From contig OZ245751.1 of the NCBI GenBank assembly GCA_965227445.1, forward strand, positions 1,612,001-1,676,000: DNA of 64,000 bases. Direction: 5' to 3'. Below the pieces are notes generated by a model that was not told the origin of the DNA, searched no databases, and saw only the letters and a list, made by a program, of their open reading frames with translations. The position numbers were made by a program, and so were the translations under genes. This stretch comes from DT-110 sp030148525 (GTDB lineage: Bacteria > Bacteroidota > Bacteroidia > Chitinophagales > Saprospiraceae). This document shows positions 1-7,829 of this stretch, piece by piece; position 1 is the first letter of the stretch, and each line of letters begins with the position of its first letter.

Positions 1-80
1 ACGTAAACAGATAGTTAGGTTGTGGCCATCAGTTAATTGGGTATGAAGAATAAAAAAATCAATCAAAATATTCGGCCTGC

Positions 81-112
81 TTTGGGAGGCTACGATTTTT
101 TCTGCATCTTTG
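81..112 (+). promoter_or_regulatory. Putative Bacteroidota-type promoter of dnaA
   Basis: TTTG at 81-84, a 20-base spacer, then CATCTTTG at 105-112, one mismatch from the Bacteroidota -7 consensus TAnnTTTG. It lies about 160 bases before dnaA. Spacing and position fit; no other good candidate is visible in the first 270 bases. I saw no clear DnaA-box cluster there. Inference from pattern only. Confidence 0.4.
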
Positions 113-270
113 TATTCCTTCGACAATAGGGAAAGCGATTACAGATACTGAATAAAAAGCAGGGAACTCCTTCACAGTTCTCACACACTTCTTTTGTCTC
201 ATACTTACTGATACCCTTTAGTTAATCTTGTTTTTTTAACCAGCTTAACGGCGGATAATCTATCTGGAGA

Positions 271-1719
271 ATGGTGAAAGATCATGCTACAGTCTGGGAT
301 AACTGTCTGCAGTCGATTCGCAGGAATGTGAATACGCAGTCGTTTAAGACGTGGTTCGAACCAATCCGTCCCGTACGCCTGGAAAATAGTGCCTTGACTA
401 TTCAGGTGCCCAACAAGTTTTTTTATGAATGGCTGGAAGAGCATTACGTGAGTTTGCTCAAGTCCACCATCAAAAAGGAGCTTGGCGATAAGGGCCGCCT
501 GGAGTATCAGATTCTGATGGCTGGCAGTCAGGGTGGGGGAGAAGCGACCAAACGGTCCGCAACGCCCCCTACTACTCCTAAAACCAAAGAAGAACGAAAA
601 GCATCCTTTGGCCCAGGCATGGTGGATACGGAGGTCATTAAGAACCCGTTTGTTATTCCCGGCATTCGAAAACTAAAAGTTGACCCACAGCTCAACACTA
701 CCTACACCTTTGATAACTATATCGAGGGTGATTGTAACCGACTTGCGCGCTCGGCGGGCCTGGCTATTGCCAAACGCCCGGGAAGCACGTCCTTTAACCC
801 ATTAGTGATATTTGGAGATGTTGGCCTCGGTAAGACACACCTGGGCCAGGCCATCGGCAATAGCGTGGTGGAGAAATTCCCGAACAAGACGGTACTCTAT
901 GTATCGTCCGAGAAATTTACGAATCAGATCATTCAGTCGATCAAGAACAATGCGGTGAATGACCTGGTGAATTTCTACCAACTGATCGATGTACTCATCG
1001 TGGATGACATCCAGTTCCTGGCGAACAAACAGAAAACCCAAGAGATTTTCTTCCACATTTTCAACCAGCTCCACCAAAGTGGCCGGCAGATCGTACTGAC
1101 TTCCGATCGGCCACCTAAGGACCTGGACGGTATGGAAGAACGGTTGATCTCCCGCTTCAAATGGGGGCTTTCGGCCGACTTGCAAGCACCTGATCTGGAA
1201 ACGCGCATGGCCATCCTCGAGCATAAAATGACGCGCGAGGGCCTGGATCTGCCACAGGACGTTACGGAGTTCATCTGTTACAACATCAAGAACAACATTC
1301 GCGAACTGGAAGGTGTACTGGTTTCCCTGGTCGCCCGCTCCTCCCTGAATCAGCGCCAGATCGATATCGGTCTGACCAAGGAGGTGGTGAAGAACTTCGT
1401 CACGGAGATCAATAAGGAGATCACCGTCGAGTTTATCCAGCAACTGGTGGCCGAGCACTTCAGCGTTGATGTGGAGAAATTGCAGAGCAAAACGCGTAAG
1501 CGCTCTATTGTGATCGCCCGTCAGCTTTCCATGTACCTGGCCAAAAACCTGACCGACAAATCTTTAAAGTCGATAGGAGAGACCTTCGGTGGTCGCGACC
1601 ACAGTACTGTGATTTATTCCTGCCGCACTGTACAGGACCTTATGGAGACCGACATCATCTTTAAGGATACGGTGCAGGAACTGGAGAAGAAGATCAGGCT
1701 CAGCCTGAACGAGAAGTGA
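271..1719 (+). CDS. dnaA: Chromosomal replication initiator protein DnaA
   Basis: Initiator ATPase that binds DnaA boxes and opens the replication origin. The 482-residue length is normal for the family. An N-terminal domain (about residues 1-80, with the WDNCLQSIRRN start typical of domain I) is followed by a low-complexity linker. The AAA+ domain carries Walker A GDVGLGKTH (near 186-194) and Walker B LIVDDIQF (near 242-249). The C-terminal DNA-binding domain has the signature GGRDHSTVIYSCRTV near 440-455. The ATG at 271 follows CTGGAGA closely. It stands alone, followed by a GC-rich hairpin and a repeat tract. Identity is secure; whether oriC is adjacent cannot be told from here. Confidence 0.97.
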   Translation: MVKDHATVWDNCLQSIRRNVNTQSFKTWFEPIRPVRLENSALTIQVPNKFFYEWLEEHYVSLLKSTIKKELGDKGRLEYQILMAGSQGGGEATKRSATPPTTPKTKEERKASFGPGMVDTEVIKNPFVIPGIRKLKVDPQLNTTYTFDNYIEGDCNRLARSAGLAIAKRPGSTSFNPLVIFGDVGLGKTHLGQAIGNSVVEKFPNKTVLYVSSEKFTNQIIQSIKNNAVNDLVNFYQLIDVLIVDDIQFLANKQKTQEIFFHIFNQLHQSGRQIVLTSDRPPKDLDGMEERLISRFKWGLSADLQAPDLETRMAILEHKMTREGLDLPQDVTEFICYNIKNNIRELEGVLVSLVARSSLNQRQIDIGLTKEVVKNFVTEINKEITVEFIQQLVAEHFSVDVEKLQSKTRKRSIVIARQLSMYLAKNLTDKSLKSIGETFGGRDHSTVIYSCRTVQDLMETDIIFKDTVQELEKKIRLSLNEK

Positions 1720-1742
1720 CACCACTACCCAAGAGCTTTTAG

Positions 1743-1772
1743 CGGGGCCGGTTCCGAAAGGGATCGGCCCCG
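1743..1772 (+). terminator. GC-rich hairpin downstream of dnaA
   Basis: Perfect 8-bp stem CGGGGCCG / CGGCCCCG (1743-1750 and 1765-1772) with a 14-base loop, 24 bases after the dnaA stop. There is no T-run after it, so termination is plausible rather than certain. Confidence 0.45.
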
Positions 1773-1781
1773 TGTGTTGGT

Positions 1782-2190
1782 GGTCGATCCTCCGGATCGA
1801 CCGAGCCGTTATCCTCAAAAGGAATCGTCCATATTGAAAAGACCGTGCCCGGTTGATTGCTGCTTCTTTTTGTTGGCAATCCTCCTTCCAAATCCCAAAC
1901 TGGTTTCCAAAAATCTCTTATCCTCCAAGTCACCTTCCGTGCCAACAAAAAGCAGCAGCGGTGAGAGGTTACGCCGTGGAATGCCGCAGGCTGGCCGGAT
2001 TGGTGGTCGATCCTCCGGATCGACCGGAATGGTATTCTGGAAACAGATGCTCCGTTTCCAAAAGAGCGGCCCAGGTTGACTGCGCCTGCTACTTCTTGTT
2101 GGCTTTGTGCCCTGAATACAATGATAAGAATGAAGAAACCCCGACGTGCCCTGACCAGCCAACAAGAAATAGCAGGAGTCCCACCCGTCG
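1782..2190. repeat. Two diverged tandem copies of a palindrome plus inverted-repeat unit
   Basis: Non-coding stretch. Each copy starts with the same 21-base palindrome built on GGTCGATCC/GGATCGACC (1782-1802 and 2005-2025). About 60 bases later comes an inverted repeat with arms of about 20 bases: 1859-1878 with 1940-1959 (contains TTTTTGTTGGCA) and 2085-2104 with 2157-2176 (contains TTCTTGTTGGCT). The sequence between palindrome and inverted repeat is recognisably related in the two copies (for example GGTTGAnTGC), so this is an old tandem duplication of a unit of about 200 bp. Short open frames here are by-products. Confidence 0.75.
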
Positions 2191-2241
2191 GCCGGATTGG
2201 CTATCGCCCATCCTGGAGGTGGGGGGATCCAACCCAGCCAA

Positions 2242-2269
2242 AGCCACGGCCTGCCGGCCTGGCTTTTTT
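2242..2269 (+). terminator. Rho-independent terminator, plus strand
   Basis: Stem AGCCA-GGCC with one bulged C paired to GGCCTGGCT, followed by a run of seven T. It is about 500 bases beyond dnaA and may end read-through transcription from that side toward the convergent tRNA genes. Confidence 0.55.
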
Positions 2270-2314
2270 GTTTCCCAAACCCTTAGAGAAACTGGCGTTT
2301 CTCACGGCTCTGGA

Positions 2315-2352
2315 AAACAAAAAAGCCGTCGGTCTGTCGACCAACGGCTTTG
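2315..2352 (-). terminator. Rho-independent terminator of the tRNA unit
   Basis: On the minus strand, AAAGCCGT pairs with ACGGCTTT (2344-2351 with 2322-2329) and is followed by a T-rich run. It sits about 10 bases past the 3' end of tRNA-Pro, as expected for the end of the minus-strand tRNA transcript. Confidence 0.65.
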
Positions 2353-2361
2353 TCTGTGTTG

Positions 2362-2436
2362 TCGGGGCGGCAGGATTCGAACCTGCGGCCCCCTGCTCCC
2401 AAAGCAGGTGCGCTAACCGGACTGCGCCACGCCCCG
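2362..2436 (-). tRNA. tRNA-Pro (anticodon TGG)
   Basis: Full cloverleaf on the minus strand. Acceptor arms CGGGGCG / CGCCCCG, anticodon stem CCTGC / GCAGG enclosing a loop with TGG, and a T-arm with GGTTCGAATCC. The discriminator is A and CCA is not encoded. It is the distal gene of a small minus-strand tRNA group with tRNA-Ser. Confidence 0.95.
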
Positions 2437-2489
2437 AATATGTTTGTTTGCGAAGATAACCCAATCCAAAAGACACTCCCAAATGGAGA

Positions 2490-2580
2490 GTGCGCTAATC
2501 CCGCACTGATCGAAATCTTTGATTTCGCTACCAGTGCGAGGATCCTCGCCGAAGGCGGGACCGGACTGCGCCACGCCCCG
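2490..2580 (-). pseudogene. Decayed tRNA-Pro 5' fragment split by a 62-bp palindromic insert
   Basis: The first 29 bases of tRNA-Pro are repeated exactly but split in two: 2561-2580 (acceptor and start of the D-arm) and 2490-2498 (rest of the D-arm). Between them, 2499-2560 is an insert with ends TCCCGC / GCGGGA and an internal GCGAGGATCCTCGC palindrome. The anticodon arm and 3' half are lost. Flanking sequence after both copies (AATCCAAAAGAC near 2463 and 2602) is also duplicated, so the tRNA-Pro locus was tandemly duplicated and one copy then broke. Confidence 0.75.
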
Positions 2581-2661
2581 AATGCGTGCGAAGGTAGTTA
2601 ATCCAAAAGACTCTCCAAAACAGCGTACGAAAATCATTTGGGTCAGTACCTTCAAATGTTG

Positions 2662-2753
2662 TGGCGGTGACGGCGGGATTCGAACCCGCGATACCCCGTT
2701 AAGAGTATGCCAGTTTAGCAAACTGGTGGTTTCAGCCACTCACCCACGTCACC
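2662..2753 (-). tRNA. tRNA-Ser (anticodon GCT)
   Basis: Class II tRNA on the minus strand with a long variable arm. Acceptor GGTGACG / CGTCACC, anticodon stem CCAGT / ACTGG around loop TTGCTAA (anticodon GCT), and T-arm GGTTCGAATCC. Discriminator G is followed by an encoded CCA (2662-2664), unlike the neighbouring tRNA-Pro. Confidence 0.95.
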
Positions 2754-2926
2754 GGATGGACATCTTTTAAAACCCGTTCTTTCACGAGCGAGTGCAAAGA
2801 TAGGTAAGGACAAAAAGAAAAACAAGATGACCGCTACCTTTTTCACTCAAAAAACGAAGTTTGTTGTCTGATCGTTCCATTACGTAAACTAACCGGCAGG
2901 GCGTCAGTAATTTATCTTCCCGCTTG

Positions 2927-4378
2927 TCAATCCATAGTTTTTTGGAGGACGGAAACTATTCCCTTTAGGTCAATCTCCTGCAGGTATTCCGTCATCAGGT
3001 CGGTGAGCCCCGGTACGGCATTTAGGTCCTGTTTCCAGAAATCAGTTCGGGCGAGGACTGTCTGGGCGATCCCAGCGTAATCATCGGGATGATCGGCCCA
3101 TAGCTTTTGCAAAAAGTCGACCCGGTCGGCATCGTCCTTTAGCTCAATGGGCGCGCCCTGCAGGTCCGTACCCCGGAAAAAGCGGATCGTGGCCGCCAGC
3201 CCCAATACCAGGCGTTTTGGTAAAGCTTGTTTACGCTCTGCGTAGGTCAGTAGCGATGGCAATACCCGGGTGGCGTACTTACTGGTGCTGTTCAGGGAAA
3301 TACTGTGCAGAAAATGCTTGATGTAGGGGTTGCGAAAGCGATCCAGCACATCGGCGGCAAATTGTTTTAACTCGGCTTCGGGAAGATCAAGCGTGGGAAT
3401 GATTTCCTCAAAGATCAGGGATTTCACGAATGGTCCCACCACCGCGTGCTCGACCGTCTCGCGTACCGTGCGTAACCCGTACAGATAGCCCACCGGTACC
3501 ATGGAGGTATGGGCACCATTCAGGATACGCACCTTGCGCTGGCGATAGGGCGTCATATCATCCGTGAATACTACGTTTAAGCCGGCCTGGGCAGCGGGGA
3601 ATTCTTTCTCCAGCGCCTTAGGGCCCTCGATCACCCACAGGTGAAAGCGCTCACCCTCGGTAATTAGTCGGTCAGTATAGCCTAATTCGTCGTAGAGTTC
3701 CTCCACGCGATCCCTGGGATAGCCCGGTACAATGCGGTCGACCAGCGTATTGCAAAAGGTACAGGTATTTTTTATCCAGTCGGTGAAATCCGGGGCCAAT
3801 TCCCAATCCTGCGCCAGTTTCAGCACAATGGTTTTCAGTTGATCTCCGTTGCGGTCGATCAATTCACAAGGTATGATCACCAGTCCTTTATCCGTAGCAC
3901 CTTCAAAGGCCTGGTATCGCTCAAACAGGAACCGGGTCAGCTTGCCCGGGAAGCTGGAGGGTGGCGCATCTTCAAAGCGATCCGCAGGGACATAGGCAAT
4001 ACCGGCCTCCGTGGTGTTCGAGATGATAAAGCGCAAGTCCGGTTTTTTGGCGAAAGCCAGGTAATCCGAAAAGTCCCGGTAGGGATTGACTCCGCCCTGG
4101 ATGCAATCCACCATGATTTTCTCCTGTACGGCCTGGCCATCCTTCAAACCGGTCAGGCAAACGGTGTACAATCCGTCCTGTTCGTTGAGCATATCCACCA
4201 GCCCACGGTCAATGGGCTGAACGACCTGTACACCGGCATCGAAATCGGTTCGTTGATTCATTTCGTGGATCATCCAATCGACAAAAGCGCGGAGGAAGTT
4301 CCCTTCCCCGAACTGCAAAACGCGAACGGGGCGCGCAGGAGCCGGATGGGTGGAGCGTGATAAACCAGGATGTGACAT
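2927..4378 (-). CDS. uxaB: Tagaturonate reductase (altronate oxidoreductase)
   Basis: NADH-dependent interconversion of D-tagaturonate and D-altronate, cytoplasmic, in the galacturonate branch leading to 2-keto-3-deoxygluconate. The 483 residues match the mannitol-dehydrogenase-like polyol dehydrogenase family. The N-terminal Rossmann part holds VLQFGEGNFLRAFVDWM (residues 20-36), typical of UxaB. The C-terminal helical domain includes the substrate-binding stretch VRILNGAHTSMVPVGYL near 293. It is the last gene of the minus-strand run dctQ-dctM-uxaA-uxaB, 28 bases after uxaA. Nothing is broken. The uronate isomerase (UxaC) that should feed it is not in this window. Confidence 0.92.
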   Translation of the reverse strand: MSHPGLSRSTHPAPARPVRVLQFGEGNFLRAFVDWMIHEMNQRTDFDAGVQVVQPIDRGLVDMLNEQDGLYTVCLTGLKDGQAVQEKIMVDCIQGGVNPYRDFSDYLAFAKKPDLRFIISNTTEAGIAYVPADRFEDAPPSSFPGKLTRFLFERYQAFEGATDKGLVIIPCELIDRNGDQLKTIVLKLAQDWELAPDFTDWIKNTCTFCNTLVDRIVPGYPRDRVEELYDELGYTDRLITEGERFHLWVIEGPKALEKEFPAAQAGLNVVFTDDMTPYRQRKVRILNGAHTSMVPVGYLYGLRTVRETVEHAVVGPFVKSLIFEEIIPTLDLPEAELKQFAADVLDRFRNPYIKHFLHSISLNSTSKYATRVLPSLLTYAERKQALPKRLVLGLAATIRFFRGTDLQGAPIELKDDADRVDFLQKLWADHPDDYAGIAQTVLARTDFWKQDLNAVPGLTDLMTEYLQEIDLKGIVSVLQKTMD

Positions 4379-4406
4379 GGGGCGAGTGATTTAAAGGATG
4401 AAAGAA

Positions 4407-6059
4407 TTAAAGGGAAATACCGCGTTTCCAGGGAATGAAATCGTCTTGCCGTAGCCGCTCGGCCCGCGTCAGGTTTTCGCCGCTGGCCGTTGCTATGATC
4501 AGCTCCAACAACTCTTCTCCTTTTGACTGGATAGTATCCTCCCCGGAAATAATAGTGCCGGCATTGAGATCGATCAGGTCGGCCATCCGCTGAGCGAGGT
4601 CCGAATTACTGGAGAACTTGATGGTCGGGGCTACCGGATTACCCGTGGGCGTTCCCAGGCCCGTGGTGAATACGATCATATTGGCCCAGGAACCGGCCAA
4701 GCCGGTGGTTGACTCCACGTCGTTTCCGGGTGTGCAAAGCAGATTCAGACCGGCTTTGCGGGCCGGTTCGGTATAATCGAGCACATCGACGATGGGGGAG
4801 GTGCCGCCTTTTTTAGCCGCCCCGGCCGATTTCATGGCATCTGTGATTAACCCGTCTTTAATATTACCCGGCGAAGGATTCATGTCGAAGCCCGAGCCCG
4901 CTTCCTCGGCGCGAGTGGCATAGGTGCGCATTAGATTCGCAAAGCGTTCGGCAGTAGCGTCGTCAACGCAGCGATTAATGAGTTCCTGTTCGACACCATT
5001 CAATTCGGGGAATTCAGATAGGATTGCTTTGCCACCCAGGGCCACCAATAAGTCCGATGCGTAGCCCAGCGCAGGATTGGCTGTAATACCGGAAAACCCA
5101 TCGGAGCCACCGCACTCCAGGCCCAGGCTTAAATGCTCCAGTCCTGCCGGTTGACGATCCAGCTCATTGACCTGCATCATGCCCACAAAAGTCTTCTTCA
5201 CGGCCTCGGCAATGAAAGCCCGCTCCGAACTGCTTTGTTGCTGTTCCAGAATGTAAAGGGGTTTATTAAAATTGGGATCACGTTTGGCAATGGCCTTTTC
5301 CAGAATAGGGATCTGGGCATTCTGGCAACCCAGGCTCAACACAGTAGCGCCGGCCACATTGGGGTGAGTAATGTATCCGGCCAGCAACTCGCAAAGCGTA
5401 TCGCTATCCTGGCGAATGCCGCCACAACCACCCTGATGTTCCAGGAATTTGATGCCGTCGATATTGGGAAACAGTCGGTTTTGCTCCAATTGGGGAGCCG
5501 TGCGAATGATCTCGGTTTTCAGCAGCTGGTCGGTCGAAGCACCTTGCTTGTACTGTTGAATGAGCGATCCCACATCGACGGTGAAATCCTTTTCCGAAAG
5601 GTAACCCAGTTGCTCGGCCATTGCCTCACGGATCACTTTGATATTTCTGTTTTCACAAAAAACCAGAGGAACCACCAACCAGGTATTGCGGGTGCCCACC
5701 GTGCCATTGGAACGGTGATAGCCCTGAAACGTGCGACCCTCGAACCGACTGATGTCGGGTCGTGTCCAATCCAGGTTGCGATTGCCCAGCTCATAGTCGC
5801 TGGCCTGATGGGTGACATTATCGACGGAAATGCGCATGCCCCCCGGAATGGGCTTGACCGTTTTGCCGACCAGCACACCGTACATATGAATAGGAGTTTG
5901 CTCGGCCATATCGGCCATGCTCATCTTATGCTTGATCGGAATATCTTCCAGCACCTGAATGCTGGTCCCTTCCCAATCGATCACATCCCCGGCCGCGAGG
6001 TTTTCCAGGGCGACCAGGACGTTATCATCGGGGTGAACTTTTAATACCTTGGTTTTCAT
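4407..6059 (-). CDS. uxaA: Altronate dehydratase
   Basis: Dehydrates D-altronate to 2-keto-3-deoxygluconate, the point where galacturonate breakdown joins the Kdu pathway. About 550 residues. An N-terminal SAF-like domain (about 1-95) starts VLKVHPDDNVLVALENL. The large catalytic domain carries GYHRSNGTVGTRNTW and cysteine motifs such as EHQGGCGG, SLGCQN and LGLECGGSDGFSG, expected for the iron-dependent UxaA/GarD family. Two starts are possible: ATG 6068 (directly after the dctM stop) and ATG 6059. I prefer 6059 because the family usually begins near MKTKVLKVHP. Tight spacing implies one transcript with dctM and uxaB. Confidence 0.92.
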   Translation of the reverse strand: MKTKVLKVHPDDNVLVALENLAAGDVIDWEGTSIQVLEDIPIKHKMSMADMAEQTPIHMYGVLVGKTVKPIPGGMRISVDNVTHQASDYELGNRNLDWTRPDISRFEGRTFQGYHRSNGTVGTRNTWLVVPLVFCENRNIKVIREAMAEQLGYLSEKDFTVDVGSLIQQYKQGASTDQLLKTEIIRTAPQLEQNRLFPNIDGIKFLEHQGGCGGIRQDSDTLCELLAGYITHPNVAGATVLSLGCQNAQIPILEKAIAKRDPNFNKPLYILEQQQSSSERAFIAEAVKKTFVGMMQVNELDRQPAGLEHLSLGLECGGSDGFSGITANPALGYASDLLVALGGKAILSEFPELNGVEQELINRCVDDATAERFANLMRTYATRAEEAGSGFDMNPSPGNIKDGLITDAMKSAGAAKKGGTSPIVDVLDYTEPARKAGLNLLCTPGNDVESTTGLAGSWANMIVFTTGLGTPTGNPVAPTIKFSSNSDLAQRMADLIDLNAGTIISGEDTIQSKGEELLELIIATASGENLTRAERLRQDDFIPWKRGISL

Positions 6060-6068
6060 AATGCACAT

Positions 6069-7364
6069 TTAATATCCGAAGACCCGCGGCAGCCAAAGGC
6101 TGAGGGCCGGGATAAAGGTTACCAGAATAAGAGCTACCAGCATGGCCAGGAATAAGGGTAGCAGGGGACGCAATACCTTTTGGATGCTGGTCTTGGCTAC
6201 GCCGACGCCCACGAAGAGTACTGATCCCACCGGCGGGGTACACAGTCCGATACATAAATTGAGTACCATAACAATGCCGAAGTGGGTGGGGTCCATACCC
6301 AGTTGGGTCACCACCGGCAGTAAGATGGGCGTGAAGATCAGCACGGCCGGGGTCATATCCATGAAGATCCCCACGAACAACAGGATCATATTGATCAGGA
6401 ACAGCAGTACGTATTTATTATCGCTGATCGAGAGCAGGGCTGCCGTGAAATTCTGGGGAATGTTTTCGTACGACATCACCCACGACATGGCAATGGAAGT
6501 ACCGATCAACAGCGCCACGATGGAGGTTGTTTCCACGCTATTACGCAGGATTTGCGGTAATTGCTTCCAGTCGATCTCCCGGTAGATGAAGCCCAGGACC
6601 AGGCAATACAGTACGGCGATGGCCGATGCTTCGGTGGCAGTAAATATACCGGCTACAATTCCTCCGATTACAATGATCAGCAGGAGCAGACTAGGGAGTG
6701 CATTGACAAAGGTTTTAACCACCTGCCGCAAGGTGCTGCGCTTGCCTACCGGGAATTTTTTGTAGGTCGCCCAGGCCGAGGTCACGATCATCAGGAACAA
6801 ACCGGTAATAATCCCCGGCAGGTATCCGGCCAGGAACAAAGCGGCAATAGATACACCGCCGCTAGCTAGGGAGTATACGATCAGGATGTTACTGGGAGGA
6901 ATAACCAATCCGGTAGTTGAGGCCGTAATATTCACCGCAGCTCCAAACTCACGGGAATAACCGGCCTTTTCCATCTCGGGATTCATAATGGTCCCGATAG
7001 CGGATGCCGCGGCTACGGCTGAACCCGAAATCGCACCAAATAGCATGGCGGCAATAACGTTTACGTGGGCCAGTCCGCCCGGCAGGGAGCCAACGAGGGT
7101 TTTGGCAAAATCGATCAATCGCCGGGCTATCCCTCCGCGGTTCATAAGTTGTCCGGCCAGAATGAAAAAGGGGATAGCCAAGAGGGAAAAGCTATCCAGA
7201 CCGGTAGCCATCCGCTGGGCAACAGTGGTGGTCGCCGGCAGAAAAGGTATGCTCACCAGAATGGTCAGGCAAGTGGAGATACCGATGCTCCAGGCTACGG
7301 GAACGCCCATGGCCAGGAGAGTGACAAAGCTAAGTACGAGTATAAGAAGTTCCAGGTAGTCCAT
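6069..7364 (-). CDS. dctM: TRAP transporter large permease (DctM), probable hexuronate uptake
   Basis: Inner-membrane large subunit of a tripartite ATP-independent periplasmic transporter driven by an ion gradient. The 431 residues form about 12 hydrophobic segments. Family hallmarks include VTLLAMGVPVAWSIG near the N-terminus, FFILAGQLMNRGGIARRL and VIPPSNILIVYSL. It ends next to uxaA and begins 12 bases after dctQ. The gene context (uxaA, uxaB) points to galacturonate or a pectin-derived hexuronate as substrate; that is inference. No periplasmic binding subunit (DctP) is found nearby, which is abnormal for a TRAP operon. Confidence 0.9.
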   Translation of the reverse strand: MDYLELLILVLSFVTLLAMGVPVAWSIGISTCLTILVSIPFLPATTTVAQRMATGLDSFSLLAIPFFILAGQLMNRGGIARRLIDFAKTLVGSLPGGLAHVNVIAAMLFGAISGSAVAAASAIGTIMNPEMEKAGYSREFGAAVNITASTTGLVIPPSNILIVYSLASGGVSIAALFLAGYLPGIITGLFLMIVTSAWATYKKFPVGKRSTLRQVVKTFVNALPSLLLLIIVIGGIVAGIFTATEASAIAVLYCLVLGFIYREIDWKQLPQILRNSVETTSIVALLIGTSIAMSWVMSYENIPQNFTAALLSISDNKYVLLFLINMILLFVGIFMDMTPAVLIFTPILLPVVTQLGMDPTHFGIVMVLNLCIGLCTPPVGSVLFVGVGVAKTSIQKVLRPLLPLFLAMLVALILVTFIPALSLWLPRVFGY

Positions 7365-7376
7365 AGTCGGGTCGGT

Positions 7377-7829
7377 TTAACGGTATTTGGTGAGGGTGAT
7401 CAATTTGTAATACACCACCAGGACTCCGCTGATGGGTACTACGGTATACACGTACCCCAGAGGTATTTGCAGAGCCGAAGAGGTCTGCCCCAGATTCAGG
7501 GTGATGAAAACGAGGCGGGTACCGCCGATGACCATTATGGCTATCGCGAAGAGGGCAATGAGGAGGTTGATAAAAAAGTGCAGCCGTCGCTTGCTGCGCC
7601 CTTCCAGCTTTTGCGGAAGCAGATCAATAGCCAGGTGCTTTTCCTGTCCGGCTACATAGGCAGCTCCCAGAATACCGATCCAGATCAGTAGAAAGCGGGC
7701 CAGCTCATCGGTGTACGGACTGGGCGATCGCAGGATATAGCGCGAACACACCTGCCACAGCACATCAATGGTCATTACCGCCATCAGAAAGGCCAGGATT
7801 TGGCCTAGTATATTGTCTTTCCTCTTCAT
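7377..7829 (-). CDS. dctQ: TRAP transporter small permease (DctQ)
   Basis: Four-helix small membrane subunit that pairs with DctM. 150 residues, hydrophobic, with the family motif RYILRSPSPYTDELARFLLIWIG split over residues 30-53 (key residues R, W and E of the helix 1-2 region) and a conserved G-x-Y-V-AGQEKHLAID stretch. The ATG at 7829 lies inside the 3' end of the truncated susC reading frame, with no room for a promoter, dctP gene or normal spacer. Translation therefore depends on whatever transcript enters from the susC remnant. Confidence 0.85.
   Translation of the reverse strand: MKRKDNILGQILAFLMAVMTIDVLWQVCSRYILRSPSPYTDELARFLLIWIGILGAAYVAGQEKHLAIDLLPQKLEGRSKRRLHFFINLLIALFAIAIMVIGGTRLVFITLNLGQTSSALQIPLGYVYTVVPISGVLVVYYKLITLTKYR

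Noticed and set aside
1..270. Replication origin next to dnaA
   Set aside because: No cluster of TTATnCACA-like boxes or clear AT-rich unwinding element was visible; position next to dnaA alone is not enough.
1774..2482. Several overlapping open frames of 80-190 codons after dnaA
   Set aside because: They lie over tandem inverted repeats and the tRNA genes, overlap on both strands and show no protein family signal.
5133..6044. Plus-strand open frame of 303 codons opposite uxaA
   Set aside because: Shadow of the well-supported uxaA gene; composition and lack of motifs argue against a real gene.
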